In this document: positions 34,021-43,083 of the stretch, in pieces
Numbering within the stretch: position 1 is the stretch's first letter
Layout: every line of letters starts with the position of its first letter
Assembly: GCF_013624435.2 (NCBI RefSeq)
Contig: NZ_CP061768.1
Coordinates: 2,880,001 to 2,944,000, forward strand
DNA length: 64,000 nt
From: Nocardioides campestrisoli
Lineage (GTDB): Bacteria; Actinomycetota; Actinomycetes; Propionibacteriales; Nocardioidaceae
Direction: 5' to 3'
Notes under the pieces: generated by a model
Databases searched by the model: none
What the model was told of the DNA's origin: nothing
Seen by the model: only the letters and a program-made list of their open reading frames with translations
Made by a program: the position numbers and the translations under genes

Positions 34021-34068
34021 GAACGGCAGACACGCCCCCGACCGAGGCCGGAGGCGTGTCTGGTGTTC
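34021..34068 (-). terminator. terminator after the EEP fusion gene
   Basis: A 10-bp stem (34027-34036 with 34053-34062) is extended, after a 2-by-2 internal loop, by GAAC/GTTC (34021-34024 with 34065-34068). It lies 36 bases after the stop of the minus-strand EEP gene. No U-tract. Confidence 0.65.
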
Positions 34069-34103
34069 CGAGGGGCGACCCGGGGGGCGAGCGGATCGTG
34101 ACC

Positions 34104-35609
34104 TCAGCGCAGGTCGCGGAACGCCTCGGCGGCCGCCTTCAGGTTGAGCGGCCCCTGGCTCTCGGAGAGCCTGGTCTCACGGCGGATCACCGACTTGCGC
34201 AGCTGGCGGTTGACGTCGAGCCGCAGCACCGGCTTGGGCCCGCTGCGGACCAGCATCATCGTGGTCGGCAGGCCCTTCGCCGCCCACTTCTTGCTGCAGG
34301 GCTTGCCGCACCGGCGCACCCACGAGCCCTGCTTCTTCGTCAGCGCCTGCTTGAGCTTGCGCTCCTGGGGAGTGAGCTTGCCCGAGCGGGTGGTGAGCTG
34401 GACCCGGACGCCCCGCTCCCCGGCCTTGAGCAGGTCGCGGTAGAGCGCGGGCAGCGCCAGCCGGGTCGACGCGAGGTGGATCTTGTCGCCCTTCTTGGCC
34501 TCCTGCACCGGCTTCTGGAGCGCACGGAGCACGGCCCGCTTCTGCAGGGCGGTGCCGGAGAGGTCGTTCTGCACGGTGGTGACCAGGGCAGCGGCGTCCA
34601 CGGTCCAGGAGAACCCGGCCACCACGGCGTCATGGTCGGAGTTGAGCTCGACCGGGTAGTGCACGTCGGCCCGGAGCTGGTCGGTGCCCTTGAGGAAGAT
34701 GTAGTCGATGGTCGCGTTCCTGCCGTCGTACGTCGGGAAGCGCGTGCCGAGCAGGTCGTACGTCGGCACCATCCCGGCCTGGGTGAACAGGTCGCCGGCG
34801 TAGTCGGAGCCGAGGTGGTGCATGTTGAAGTCGCCGCCGACGATCACCGGGCCGTGGTCGTCGAGACGGTCGACCAGCGCGGCGAGCCGCTGCACGCCCG
34901 GACGACGCAGGTCGGGCATGTTCTTGGTCAGCGGAGCGAGGTGCGCGGAGACCAGGGAGACCACCCGTCCCTCGGGCGACTGGAGGGTGACCCAGTTGGC
35001 GGAGCGGCGACCCAGCTCGGTCTTCTTGCCCTTGGGGATGCCCCGGTGGTCGGTGAGGATCTCGGTGCCCATCTGGAGCGGGGACCAGCGGTCGGTGCGC
35101 CAGGCGACCGGGGTCGCGCCGGTGTACTGGCCGGGGGTACGGAACATGGCGTAGCCCGGCGGCGGCGCGAGGTTCACGTCCTGGCGGAACGCCACCTCGT
35201 TGTAGGTGATCAGGTCCGGGGCCTGGGCGCGGACCGTGACCACATCGGCCTGGAAGCCGAGCACCGACTGGGGCGACTCCATGTTGGCCTGGACCACCGT
35301 CAGGTCGCTCCCGGTGACCGAGGGCGGCGGGGTCGGCTCCGGCGTCGGGACCGGCGGGGGCGGCGTCGGCGTGGGCGTCGGGGTCGGCGTCGGCGTCGGA
35401 GTCGCCGTGACGGTCGGGCTCACGGTCGGGGTCGGGGTGACCGTGGGCAGCGGGGCAGCCGCGACCGGCGCGCCGACCGCCGCCCCGGCTCCGAGGCCGG
35501 TCAGCCCCAGGCTGCCGGCCGTCACGGCCAGCACCCCGACCACCGCGGCGAGGCCGCGCGAACGGGTCCGTGGGGGCGGCGACGAAGAGGGAGGCGGTGC
35601 GGGGATCAC
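34104..35609 (-). CDS. secreted EEP nuclease/phosphatase fused to degenerate PLD-like domain
   Basis: The 501-residue protein starts with a Pro-rich segment and a hydrophobic export signal (about 17-45), then a Thr-Pro repeat linker (about 52-95). An endonuclease/exonuclease/phosphatase domain follows (about 100-330), with VGGDFNMHH and the catalytic SDHDAVVAGF. The last 165 residues resemble the first half of the phospholipase-D-like protein at 43-44 kb: GDKIHLASTRLALPALYRDLL against its GTQIRIMSWNLMSRPVVAALL, and a CGKPCSKK against its CVASC. The HxK active site is absent. AAGGAG lies five bases before the GTG. A cell-surface role is inferred. Confidence 0.8.
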   Translation of the reverse strand: MIPAPPPSSSPPPRTRSRGLAAVVGVLAVTAGSLGLTGLGAGAAVGAPVAAAPLPTVTPTPTVSPTVTATPTPTPTPTPTPTPPPPVPTPEPTPPPSVTGSDLTVVQANMESPQSVLGFQADVVTVRAQAPDLITYNEVAFRQDVNLAPPPGYAMFRTPGQYTGATPVAWRTDRWSPLQMGTEILTDHRGIPKGKKTELGRRSANWVTLQSPEGRVVSLVSAHLAPLTKNMPDLRRPGVQRLAALVDRLDDHGPVIVGGDFNMHHLGSDYAGDLFTQAGMVPTYDLLGTRFPTYDGRNATIDYIFLKGTDQLRADVHYPVELNSDHDAVVAGFSWTVDAAALVTTVQNDLSGTALQKRAVLRALQKPVQEAKKGDKIHLASTRLALPALYRDLLKAGERGVRVQLTTRSGKLTPQERKLKQALTKKQGSWVRRCGKPCSKKWAAKGLPTTMMLVRSGPKPVLRLDVNRQLRKSVIRRETRLSESQGPLNLKAAAEAFRDLR

Positions 35610-35727
35610 GAGAGCTCCTTGCGGGTCGAGCCGGTAGGTCGAGGACGGCGCACGCCCCTATTCACAACCATCACACCAGCCACAACTACCTCAGGGAACC
35701 CCTTCCCGCGAATTCCGCCGGTGTAAT

Positions 35728-37893
35728 TCAGCCGGTCGATCCGCCGGTCAGTCCCAGCGCACCGGCCAGCGGCTCTGCCAGCCACGTGGCGTAGTCGGGG
35801 GTGATGTGCTCCTTGTCGCGCATGGTGATGAAGTCACCCACCACGGCCGGGCAGCCCTGGTCGGTGCAGAACCAGTCCTTGGCGTCCACGCTACTCGCAC
35901 CCGCGTCCCGGGCCGCCCGGAACGCGGTCGTGGCGAACTTCTCCGCGCGCGGACCGGCCGGGAACAGGCAGTCCCCGAGGTCCGGGCTCCCCTGGCTCAG
36001 GCAGACCCCGGTCTCGCGCGGCAGCCGCGGGGTGTTGCCCAGCACCACCACCCGGTCGGCCAACGGGACCAGCGCCTCCAGCTGCGACCGGTACGCCTCC
36101 TGGAGCAGCGGCCGGTACCGGGGCAGCGGCGCGTTCGGCCCCAGCACCTCACCACCGACGGGATCGACGAGCCGGCCCGTGGACGTCGAGACCACGACGA
36201 GGGCCGGGTCCAGCTCGTCGATCGCCTCCAGCGCCCAGGACTTGAACTCCTCGCACTCGGTCCACGGACGGCCGGTCTCCCGGTCGACCTGCACCAGCCC
36301 CGAGGCGATGCACCCGCTGTAGACGAGGGTGTAGGTGCGGAACCCCTGGGTCCGCCCGATCTCGTGGATCGCCGGGGACCAGGCCCGGGCGTGGGAGTCC
36401 CCGAGCACCACGATCGCCCGCTCCCCCTCCGGGTCGCCCTCCTGGCACAGCTCCCGGGTGCCCGTGCGGTAGTCGCAGTCTCCGAGCGGGGCGACCGCCT
36501 GGCGCAGTCCGACCAGCCCCGGGCGCAGACCCCCAGGGACCGCGCGTCCCTCCTCCGCCGCGAGCACCGAGGCCTCGACCAGTGCCACGAACGGGTCGTC
36601 GGCGCGCGTCTCGCCGCGGTAGTCGTCGGCCTGGATCGCCGGGGCGTCGCTCCACGACCCCAGGCGCTGGGCGATGGTCGCCTGGCCCGCGCCGGCCGCC
36701 ACCGCCACCAGCGCCAGGCTGGCCGGGTAGATCGCCAGGGCGCGCAGTCGTGGCCGCCAGGTCCGCCCGGACCGGAACGGCGTCTCGACGTACCGGTAGG
36801 TGAGCCAGCTGAGCAGCACCACCAGGCCCAGGAGACCGACCTTGGCCGGCAGGTCCAGCGCAGCCGGTCCGAAGTGGCCCCGGAACAGGACGATCACCGG
36901 CCAGTGCCACAGGTAGAGGGAGTACGACCAGTCCCCCACGCGCACCGCGGGTCCCACCGAGAGGATCCGGCCCACGACCGTCGGGGCGGCCCCCGCTCCC
37001 CCGGCGACGAGCAACGCGGCGGTGCCGAGCACCGGCACCAGGGCGACCAGCCCCGGGAACGGAGTGCTCGGGCTCAACGACCACGCCGCCCACGCCACGG
37101 CGGCGAGTCCGCCGAGAGCCAGCGCCTCGCGCGCCACCCGGGGCAGGGCGAACCGGCCGGAACGGAGCAGCAGGGCACAGCCTGCCCCCACCGCCAGCTC
37201 CCATCCGCGAGCGAAGGTGGAGAAGTAGGCGGTGGTGGGCGAGGTCCCGGTGGCGTGCCAGGACCAGGCCAGCGAGGCCAGCGCGAGGACGCCCAGCACG
37301 CCGGCCAGCGCCCGCGTGCCGCCCGGCCTGCCCCGACGCACCCACCACCACGCCCACCCGGCGACCAGCAGCGGCCAGACCAGGTAGAACTGCTCCTCGA
37401 CCGCCAGCGACCAGTAGTGCTGGAGCGGCGACGGGGGGTCCCCCTGCGCGAAGTAGTCCGTGCCGACCATCGCGAACCGCACGTTGCCGGCGAAGATCGC
37501 GGTCCACACCGAGTCCACCATCACCGTCTGCGCGCGGGTCAGCGGCAGCAGCAGCACCGACCCGACCAGCGTCGCCAGCACGACGACGGTGGCCGCGGGC
37601 AGGATCCGCCGGGCGCGACGGGCGTAGAAGTCGCGCAGCGAGACCCGTCCGAACCGCTCCACGTCACGGAGCAGCAGGGCGGTGATCAGGAAGCCGGAGA
37701 CGACGAAGAAGACGTCGACCCCGACGTAGCCGCCCGGGAGCCCGAGCCCACCCAGGTGGGCGACCACCACGATCGCCACGGCCAGCGCGCGCAGCCCTTG
37801 GATGTCGGGACGGAACGACAGCCCCGGCGGGCTCTGCCGGCCCACCGGAGGGTCTCCCACCGAGGACGCGCCGGTCGCGCGCTCAGTCGACAC
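35728..37893 (-). CDS. membrane O-acyltransferase with SGNH domain (OafA-like)
   Basis: The 721-residue product has an acyltransferase-3 membrane domain of about ten helices (residues 25-400; RPDIQGLRALAVAIVVVAHLG, FFVVSGFLI, YWSLAVEEQFYLVWPL) and an outside SGNH hydrolase-like domain (about 440-721) with VVLGDSHARAWS and the late DKEHITPDYATWL, the Asp/His part of the triad. Such proteins add acetyl or other acyl groups to exported glycans or peptidoglycan. The GTG start lies inside the 3' end of the next gene, an 11-base overlap, so the two are co-expressed. Confidence 0.93.
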   Translation of the reverse strand: MSTERATGASSVGDPPVGRQSPPGLSFRPDIQGLRALAVAIVVVAHLGGLGLPGGYVGVDVFFVVSGFLITALLLRDVERFGRVSLRDFYARRARRILPAATVVVLATLVGSVLLLPLTRAQTVMVDSVWTAIFAGNVRFAMVGTDYFAQGDPPSPLQHYWSLAVEEQFYLVWPLLVAGWAWWWVRRGRPGGTRALAGVLGVLALASLAWSWHATGTSPTTAYFSTFARGWELAVGAGCALLLRSGRFALPRVAREALALGGLAAVAWAAWSLSPSTPFPGLVALVPVLGTAALLVAGGAGAAPTVVGRILSVGPAVRVGDWSYSLYLWHWPVIVLFRGHFGPAALDLPAKVGLLGLVVLLSWLTYRYVETPFRSGRTWRPRLRALAIYPASLALVAVAAGAGQATIAQRLGSWSDAPAIQADDYRGETRADDPFVALVEASVLAAEEGRAVPGGLRPGLVGLRQAVAPLGDCDYRTGTRELCQEGDPEGERAIVVLGDSHARAWSPAIHEIGRTQGFRTYTLVYSGCIASGLVQVDRETGRPWTECEEFKSWALEAIDELDPALVVVSTSTGRLVDPVGGEVLGPNAPLPRYRPLLQEAYRSQLEALVPLADRVVVLGNTPRLPRETGVCLSQGSPDLGDCLFPAGPRAEKFATTAFRAARDAGASSVDAKDWFCTDQGCPAVVGDFITMRDKEHITPDYATWLAEPLAGALGLTGGSTG

Positions 37894-39052
37894 GGGCCGT
37901 GGCGCTGATGAAGAAGTGGTCGCTCACCCGGCGCGCGACCGGGGAGGTGTCCATCCGGTAGTTGCTCCAGGTGACCCCGGTGCCCGCCACCCAGTCGACC
38001 GCCAGGTGCCCGGTCGGCGGCCGGCAGCCGCCGCCGTACGAACCGCCCTGCGGGGTGGTCATGCCGGCAGGCCCCACCACCTGGCAGTAGAACTCGGCCC
38101 GGTCGTTCATGTCCCCGGTGATCAGCACCGGGATGCCGTCGGCCTTCAACCGGTTGATCACGCCCACGGTCGTCGCCTGGGCGTTGCGGCGCTCGGTCAG
38201 CGCCCGCCCCTGGCCCGGGGACGGGTGGGTGTTGACCACGTAGAACTGCTGCCCGGTCAGCCGGTGCTTGAGCTTGACGATCGGCTGAGGCCGCGGCCGG
38301 CCCACGAAGTTGATGGTGAACTGCTCACCGGAGAGGAACTCGAACATGCCGGGGTCCCACAGGATGGAGTTGTCGGTCTCCTTGGACCCCCAGGCGAAGC
38401 CCGGGTAGGCCTCCATCCCGGTCATCGACTGGAGCGCGCGCAGCTGGTCGTCCTGGAGCTCCTGGGTGCCCAGCACGTCCACGCCGTGCCCCCGGATGTA
38501 GCCCACCGCCTGGCCGTTGCGCACCGACGCGGGCGGGAACCGGCGGCGGTCGCCACCGGGGGCGGTGTGCTGGCTGCCGAGCACGTTGAACGAGCCGATG
38601 ACCATCTCGAACGGCGCGCCCTGCATCTTCTTGCGCTCCCGGCGCGCGCGGATGCGCTCCTGCCTGGCCTCGCGGGCGGCCTCGCGCTCGGCGAGCTGCG
38701 CCGGCGTCCAGACCTTGCGCCACGGCCGCGGCGCCAGGTCGAAGCGCATCACCTCGCCCGCCTCGCGGTCGCGCTTCGCCGCGGCCGCCAGCTCACGGGC
38801 CGCCTTGCCGCGCAGCGTCCCGTCGGCGCGCACCGAGCGGTACTCCCCGGCCAGCGAGCCGGGCACGGAACCGTCGAGAGCCGCCGACGCGCTCGTCGGC
38901 GCGGTCTCGGGGTCCGGGGTCTCGTCGGGAACGAGGAGGGAGGCCACCACGACGACGAGCAGGAGGCACGCCGCCACGACACCAGCCACCGCCACCCGGG
39001 AAACGTCCCGCTGGGACCCGCCCCCACCGGCCTTGTGGCTGGGATCGGGCAT
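37883..39052 (-). CDS. membrane-anchored EEP-family protein
   Basis: The 389-residue protein has one N-terminal membrane helix (about 20-42), a charged helical stalk with an Arg/Glu-rich coiled coil (about 115-142) and a C-terminal endonuclease/exonuclease/phosphatase domain. Active-site pieces visible are FNVLGSQ, GTQELQDDQL, VVNTHPSPGQG, ITGDMNDRAEF and RVSDHFFISA. It should hydrolyse phosphodiesters outside the cell: nucleic acid, phospholipid or a glycan phosphate. It is divergent from the glycosyltransferase gene by 50 bases. Confidence 0.87.
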   Translation of the reverse strand: MPDPSHKAGGGGSQRDVSRVAVAGVVAACLLLVVVVASLLVPDETPDPETAPTSASAALDGSVPGSLAGEYRSVRADGTLRGKAARELAAAAKRDREAGEVMRFDLAPRPWRKVWTPAQLAEREAAREARQERIRARRERKKMQGAPFEMVIGSFNVLGSQHTAPGGDRRRFPPASVRNGQAVGYIRGHGVDVLGTQELQDDQLRALQSMTGMEAYPGFAWGSKETDNSILWDPGMFEFLSGEQFTINFVGRPRPQPIVKLKHRLTGQQFYVVNTHPSPGQGRALTERRNAQATTVGVINRLKADGIPVLITGDMNDRAEFYCQVVGPAGMTTPQGGSYGGGCRPPTGHLAVDWVAGTGVTWSNYRMDTSPVARRVSDHFFISATARVD

Positions 39053-39102
39053 GGCGGAGAAGTTAACACAGGCCCGGGACGGGCGACGGCTACGCTCGGT
39101 CC

Positions 39103-40164
39103 ATGCTCCTCACGGTCTCCACCGTCCTCGACAGCCGCGCGAACGTCGAGCACTTCGTCCGCTCCAACCTGGCGATGGGGATCGACCACATGGTGGTGTT
39201 CCTCGACGGCCCGGGGGCTCCCGGTCAGCGCGAGGTGCGCGACTGGCTGGAGACCGTGCCGCAGGTCACCGCGGTGCCGTGCGACCGGTCCTGGTGGAAC
39301 GGCGAGCGCCCCCGCAGCCTCAACGTGCGGCAGCGGGCCAACGCCAACATCGTCGCCTCGATCCTCGCCGACCAGCCGTGGGCCACCTGGGTCTTCCACC
39401 TCGACGGGGACGAGGTCTTCGCCGGCGACCGGGCCGTGCTGGAGACCGTTCCCCAGGAGACCGGCGCGGTCTGGCTGACCCCGCTGGAGGCGGTCAGCCA
39501 GCTGGAGCCGCAGGGGTGGCCGACGAGGTTCAAGCGCCTGCTCGAGCCGGACGACCTGCACCTGCTCGAGGTGCTCGGGATGCTGAGCGAGCCGGCCAAC
39601 CGCGACTACTTCCACGGGCACGTGAAGGGCAAGTCGGGGGTGCGCCCCTCCTCGGGCCTGCGCCTGACCCTGCACGAGGCCGTGCACCCCGACGGCCAGG
39701 TCGCCCCGCGCGCCGAGGACCCGGCGCTCGCGGTGCTGCACTACGACGCCATCTCGGGCGAGGAGTTCATCCGCAAGTGGACGGCGATGCTCGGCGCCGG
39801 CCCCGCCCAGTACCGGCAGAACCGGGCCACGGTCGCGGACGCCCTGCGCGCCCTGGTCGGCAAGGACCTCTCCCCCGAGGCCGCCCGGCGCTACCTGCTG
39901 CGCATCTACGAGACCACCACCCAGGACGACGTCGCCACGCTCGACGAGCTCGGCCTCCTGGTGCACCGCGATCCCACGCAGGGCACCCACCGGCCCGAGC
40001 CGCTCAGCGCGGAGCAGCAGGGCGTCCTCGCCGACGGGCTGGCACGGATGGCGCGCGAGCCCAAGCGCCACTTCAGCATCGCGGCGCACGCGCCTCGGCC
40101 GCCCGAGCCGGCCCCGCGCTGGTGGGAGCGCGCCGGCCGGCGCCGTGACCGCGACCGCGGCTGA
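39103..40164 (+). CDS. glycosyltransferase family 2-like protein
   Basis: The 353-residue cytoplasmic protein has a GT-A-like start (LLTVSTVLDSRANVEHFVRSNLAMGIDH) and the metal-binding DGD (Asp101, Asp103) in FHLDGDEVF, matching the family-2/GT92-like group that often accompanies surface polysaccharide genes. The C-terminus is basic. TACGCT ends six bases before the ATG, suggesting a leaderless mRNA. It is the only plus-strand gene of the 31.6-45.0 kb polymer region. Its sugar donor and acceptor are unknown. Confidence 0.85.
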   Translation: MLLTVSTVLDSRANVEHFVRSNLAMGIDHMVVFLDGPGAPGQREVRDWLETVPQVTAVPCDRSWWNGERPRSLNVRQRANANIVASILADQPWATWVFHLDGDEVFAGDRAVLETVPQETGAVWLTPLEAVSQLEPQGWPTRFKRLLEPDDLHLLEVLGMLSEPANRDYFHGHVKGKSGVRPSSGLRLTLHEAVHPDGQVAPRAEDPALAVLHYDAISGEEFIRKWTAMLGAGPAQYRQNRATVADALRALVGKDLSPEAARRYLLRIYETTTQDDVATLDELGLLVHRDPTQGTHRPEPLSAEQQGVLADGLARMAREPKRHFSIAAHAPRPPEPAPRWWERAGRRRDRDRG

Positions 40165-40176
40165 GGGCTAGCCGCG
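40156..40176. terminator. stop-codon hairpin between convergent genes
   Basis: CGCGGCT (40156-40162) pairs with AGCCGCG (40170-40176) around seven bases. The TGA of the glycosyltransferase and the TAG of the sulfotransferase both fall in this 21-base hairpin, which thus serves both strands. Confidence 0.6.
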
Positions 40177-41310
40177 ACGCCCGGGCAGCCGGGACAGGCC
40201 TGAGCGGAGCCGCCGGGCGAGCGCGCGGGGCTTCGCCGCCCCGTCCCGGACCTGGGGTCCGTCCTCGTCCCGCTCGGTCCGCTCCGGGGTGCTCAGCCGC
40301 CGTACGTCGTCCAGCAGGCGGCCCACCAGGTCGACCGCCACCTGGGCCACCTCGGCGTCCGTCACCGAGCCGGGCACCCGGCGGGGCTCGACCTCCTCGG
40401 GCACCAGCAGGTGCTCCAGCCGTCCGTGCAGCGCGTAGCCACCCTCGCGCACCAGCGCGGCCGCCCGCTCCCCACGGCGGCGGCAGTCCTCGATCTGGTC
40501 GGGCTCCGGCCAGAACTTCTCCCCACCGCGCGGCACCAGACGCTCGTCGGCCAGGAAGGTGCGCAGGTAGACGCCCTTGTCGAAGGCCCGCTCGAACGGG
40601 TGGTCGGAGTCGCGCAACGACAGGTTCACCCGGCGCAGGGTCTCCGCCTCGGCCACGCCCATCGAGCTGTTCGGGAAGGACCGGGACAGGTCGTAGCCGT
40701 CCGGGTCCAGCCCCAGCAGCCCGGCGAAGCGCCCCCAGATCTCCTCCCGCGGCGCCGACGGGTCCAGCGGGAGCACGTGGATCCGCTCGGGGGGCACGGC
40801 CGCGGACCAGCGCTGGAGCACCAGCGCCAGGTCCAGGGTCCGCCAGTCCCAGATCGCGTGCGGGCTGCGCGACTCCGCACGCCCGTAGTCGGCCATCGGG
40901 CGGGTCCCGCCGTTCTTGAGGCTCTCCTGCCAGCTGGCGGTGAAGAGCCCGAGCGGCTCACGGGCCGTGACCACCACGTGCACCTCGGCGGGCGCCAGCG
41001 CCTCGACGGCGGCCCTGGCCTGGGCCCGGGAGGCGGCAGCGAAGAACTCGTGGCTGACCAGTCCGGTGCCCGGGGCCGTGGCGAGCTCCTCGCGCAACCG
41101 CTGCCACGCGCTGCGGTGGTGGGCGGGGTGCCGGTCCAGGTGCGGGTCCTCGCGCACGACCCGGGAGGCCCACAGGTGGTCGCGTCGCTCCCGGCCCGGC
41201 ACGACCAGGCCGTCGGCGCGCAACCGGTCGCGGTTGCTCCAGACGATGGTCTGCAGGTACGTCGTGGCGGTCTTGGGCAGCCCGACGTGCAGGAAGACCC
41301 GCTCGGCCAC
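40168..41310 (-). CDS. sulfotransferase family protein (2)
   Basis: The 380-residue protein has the PAPS motif HVGLPKTATTYLQ at residues 8-20 and VTAREPLGLFTASWQESLKNGG as the 3'-phosphate-binding region, closely parallel to sulfotransferase 1. The C-terminus is long and basic (APAKPRALARRLRSGL-like) and may touch the membrane. The GTG start shares one base with the stop of the small coiled-coil gene (TAGTG), so the LicD-methyltransferase, coiled-coil and sulfotransferase genes form one coupled unit. It probably sulfates the same surface product those genes help to make. Confidence 0.86.
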   Translation of the reverse strand: MAERVFLHVGLPKTATTYLQTIVWSNRDRLRADGLVVPGRERRDHLWASRVVREDPHLDRHPAHHRSAWQRLREELATAPGTGLVSHEFFAAASRAQARAAVEALAPAEVHVVVTAREPLGLFTASWQESLKNGGTRPMADYGRAESRSPHAIWDWRTLDLALVLQRWSAAVPPERIHVLPLDPSAPREEIWGRFAGLLGLDPDGYDLSRSFPNSSMGVAEAETLRRVNLSLRDSDHPFERAFDKGVYLRTFLADERLVPRGGEKFWPEPDQIEDCRRRGERAAALVREGGYALHGRLEHLLVPEEVEPRRVPGSVTDAEVAQVAVDLVGRLLDDVRRLSTPERTERDEDGPQVRDGAAKPRALARRLRSGLSRLPGRRG

Positions 41311-41519
41311 TACAGGCTCTCGGTGAACCGGGCGAGCGCCTCGGAGATCCGCTGCTCGTCGCGGCTGGCCATCGGCACCAGGAGCTCCTGCACCAGGTCG
41401 GTGAGCTCGGCCAGCCGCACGTTGTGCTGGCGCATCTCCGCCACGTCGGCCTCGAGGTCGGCGACCCTGCGCTCCAGCTCGGCGATCCTGGTGCCTCGCA
41501 CCGCGTCCATCACGTTCAC
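41310..41519 (-). CDS. small coiled-coil protein between glycan genes
   Basis: A 69-residue, strongly helical protein with a heptad-like run (RIAELERRVADLEADVAEM). The GTG start overlaps the stop of the upstream LicD-methyltransferase gene (GTGA), and its stop overlaps the sulfotransferase start; an ATG three codons later is the alternative start. I know no family. The tight coupling on both sides suggests it is a partner that links or stabilises the two enzymes. Confidence 0.65.
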   Translation of the reverse strand: MNVMDAVRGTRIAELERRVADLEADVAEMRQHNVRLAELTDLVQELLVPMASRDEQRISEALARFTESL

Positions 41520-43075
41520 GGCCCCCACTCTGCCACGAGCCGGTCGACCTGACCGTCGTCCCCTCCACGCACGTCCCGCTCCCAGGTGACCCGGGTGGCC
41601 CCCGCCGCACGCCAGGCGGCCTCGACCTCGGCGGCGTCGACCGTGCCGATGCGCCACTCGCGGTCCGCCCCGGAGCCGGAGACGTGGAACTCGGCGAGCA
41701 CCAGGCCCCCCTCACGCAGGATCATCGAGCAGAAGCGGGCGAAGGACTGCCGGCCGAAGCCGTCGACCGCGTCGAGCAGGTTCCTGGCCATCACCACGCG
41801 GGGTCGCGGGTCCCGCGCCAGGCGCGCGCCCTCGGAGAGCACCGAGCGCAGCTCGGCGAGGTTGAGGTAGCCGGCCCGGAAGGTGCCCGGGAACGAGGTG
41901 GCCGTCTGCTCGGCCCGCTCCAGCATCTCGGGGACGTAGTCGTAGGCGAGCACGTCGAGGCCCTCGCGGGCCAGCCAGAGCCCGTCGCGGCCGGAGCCGG
42001 CGCCCACGTCGACCACCTGCGCGCCGGTGGCGGCGGCGTGCTCGGCGGTCAGGCGGGCCAGCTTGGAGGCGCGCGGGGTCAGCACCTCGTCGAAGCGGCG
42101 CAGGTAGCGGCGCTGCCACTGCTTCTCGTTGACCCGCAGACCGCGGAACCAGTCGTTGAGGGCGCGCGAGGTCCGCTCCGGGGTGGTGAACTGGAACGCC
42201 GGGTCGGGCACCTCCCAGGACGGGCCGTACATCGCCTCGAGCAGCTTCTCGGGGCGGGCCGGGACCGGCAGGGACCGGCCCTCCAGCATGGCGGTGCCGA
42301 GCGGGTAGAGCCACTCGCGCTCGAACTCGACCCCCACCTCGCCCATCAGGTAGAGGCGCCCACCGCTGAGGAAGCCGCCGAAGACGTCGAGCCCGCGCAC
42401 CCCCTCGCCCTCGGGCACCTCGATCTTGAACGCCGCCCCGCTGTAGCGCTGGGTGGCGTAGCCCCGGGCCACGACCTCGCGCTGCAGGCGGAAGGACTCC
42501 CGGCACACGTCGACGGGGTCGGCGTACCGGCTCACGTAGGCCACGTCGGCATCCGAGTCGTGGCCCAGCACCCGGCCCTCACGGACCGCGCCCAGCAGGG
42601 TGCCGTAGGCCAGGAACGGCTCGGCGCCGGCCGCCGCCAGCACGCCGAGCACCTCCTCGGTCGCGTCCACGAGCGACTCGATGTCGGAGCCGTCGCGGCT
42701 GTCGAAGGTCGGGACCAGGCGTCCGGACTTGTCCATCCCCACCGCGACCCCGCGGCGGTTGACCACCCGGATCTCCTCCCGTGAGTCGCCGAAGGAGACC
42801 TCGTCGCGCCACAGCTCGGTCCCCGACGCCGAGTCGCGCACGGTGAGGGTGGTGCGGCCGTCGAGGAACTTGCGCAGCGGCTCGGGCCACGCGGCCACCC
42901 GGCGACGTCCCCGGGACCCGTCGGGCTCGGTGTCGCGCCGCACCCAGAAGGACCACACCCGCTGGTCGCCGAAGAGCACGTCGACCGCGCGGTCGTCCGC
43001 AGTGCTCAGCGTCACCCCGGTCGCGTCGACCTCGAGCACGCGCGGGAGGTCCGCCTCCCGACGGGTCCTGCCCAT
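41516..43075 (-). CDS. LicD-like nucleotidyltransferase fused to SAM methyltransferase
   Basis: The 519-residue protein has a beta-rich N-terminal part (1-130). A LicD-like domain follows at about 135-300: AYGTLLGAVREGRVLGHDSDADVAY carries the Gly-Thr-Leu-Leu-Gly and Asp-x-Asp-x-Asp metal site. A class I methyltransferase domain occupies about 345-519 (VVDVGAGSGRDGLWLAREGLDVLAYD). LicD enzymes attach phosphocholine-like groups to surface glycans; the methyltransferase could methylate the group or the sugar. The ATG start lies nine bases after the upstream PLD gene, and the stop overlaps the coiled-coil gene, so all are in one operon. Confidence 0.82.
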   Translation of the reverse strand: MGRTRREADLPRVLEVDATGVTLSTADDRAVDVLFGDQRVWSFWVRRDTEPDGSRGRRRVAAWPEPLRKFLDGRTTLTVRDSASGTELWRDEVSFGDSREEIRVVNRRGVAVGMDKSGRLVPTFDSRDGSDIESLVDATEEVLGVLAAAGAEPFLAYGTLLGAVREGRVLGHDSDADVAYVSRYADPVDVCRESFRLQREVVARGYATQRYSGAAFKIEVPEGEGVRGLDVFGGFLSGGRLYLMGEVGVEFEREWLYPLGTAMLEGRSLPVPARPEKLLEAMYGPSWEVPDPAFQFTTPERTSRALNDWFRGLRVNEKQWQRRYLRRFDEVLTPRASKLARLTAEHAAATGAQVVDVGAGSGRDGLWLAREGLDVLAYDYVPEMLERAEQTATSFPGTFRAGYLNLAELRSVLSEGARLARDPRPRVVMARNLLDAVDGFGRQSFARFCSMILREGGLVLAEFHVSGSGADREWRIGTVDAAEVEAAWRAAGATRVTWERDVRGGDDGQVDRLVAEWGP

Positions 43076-43083
43076 GGTGGCGG

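Noticed and set aside
35330..35445. Repetitive GTCGGCGTCGG-type DNA as a CRISPR or satellite repeat
   Set aside because: It encodes the Thr-Pro linker of the exported EEP protein in frame; there are no spacers.
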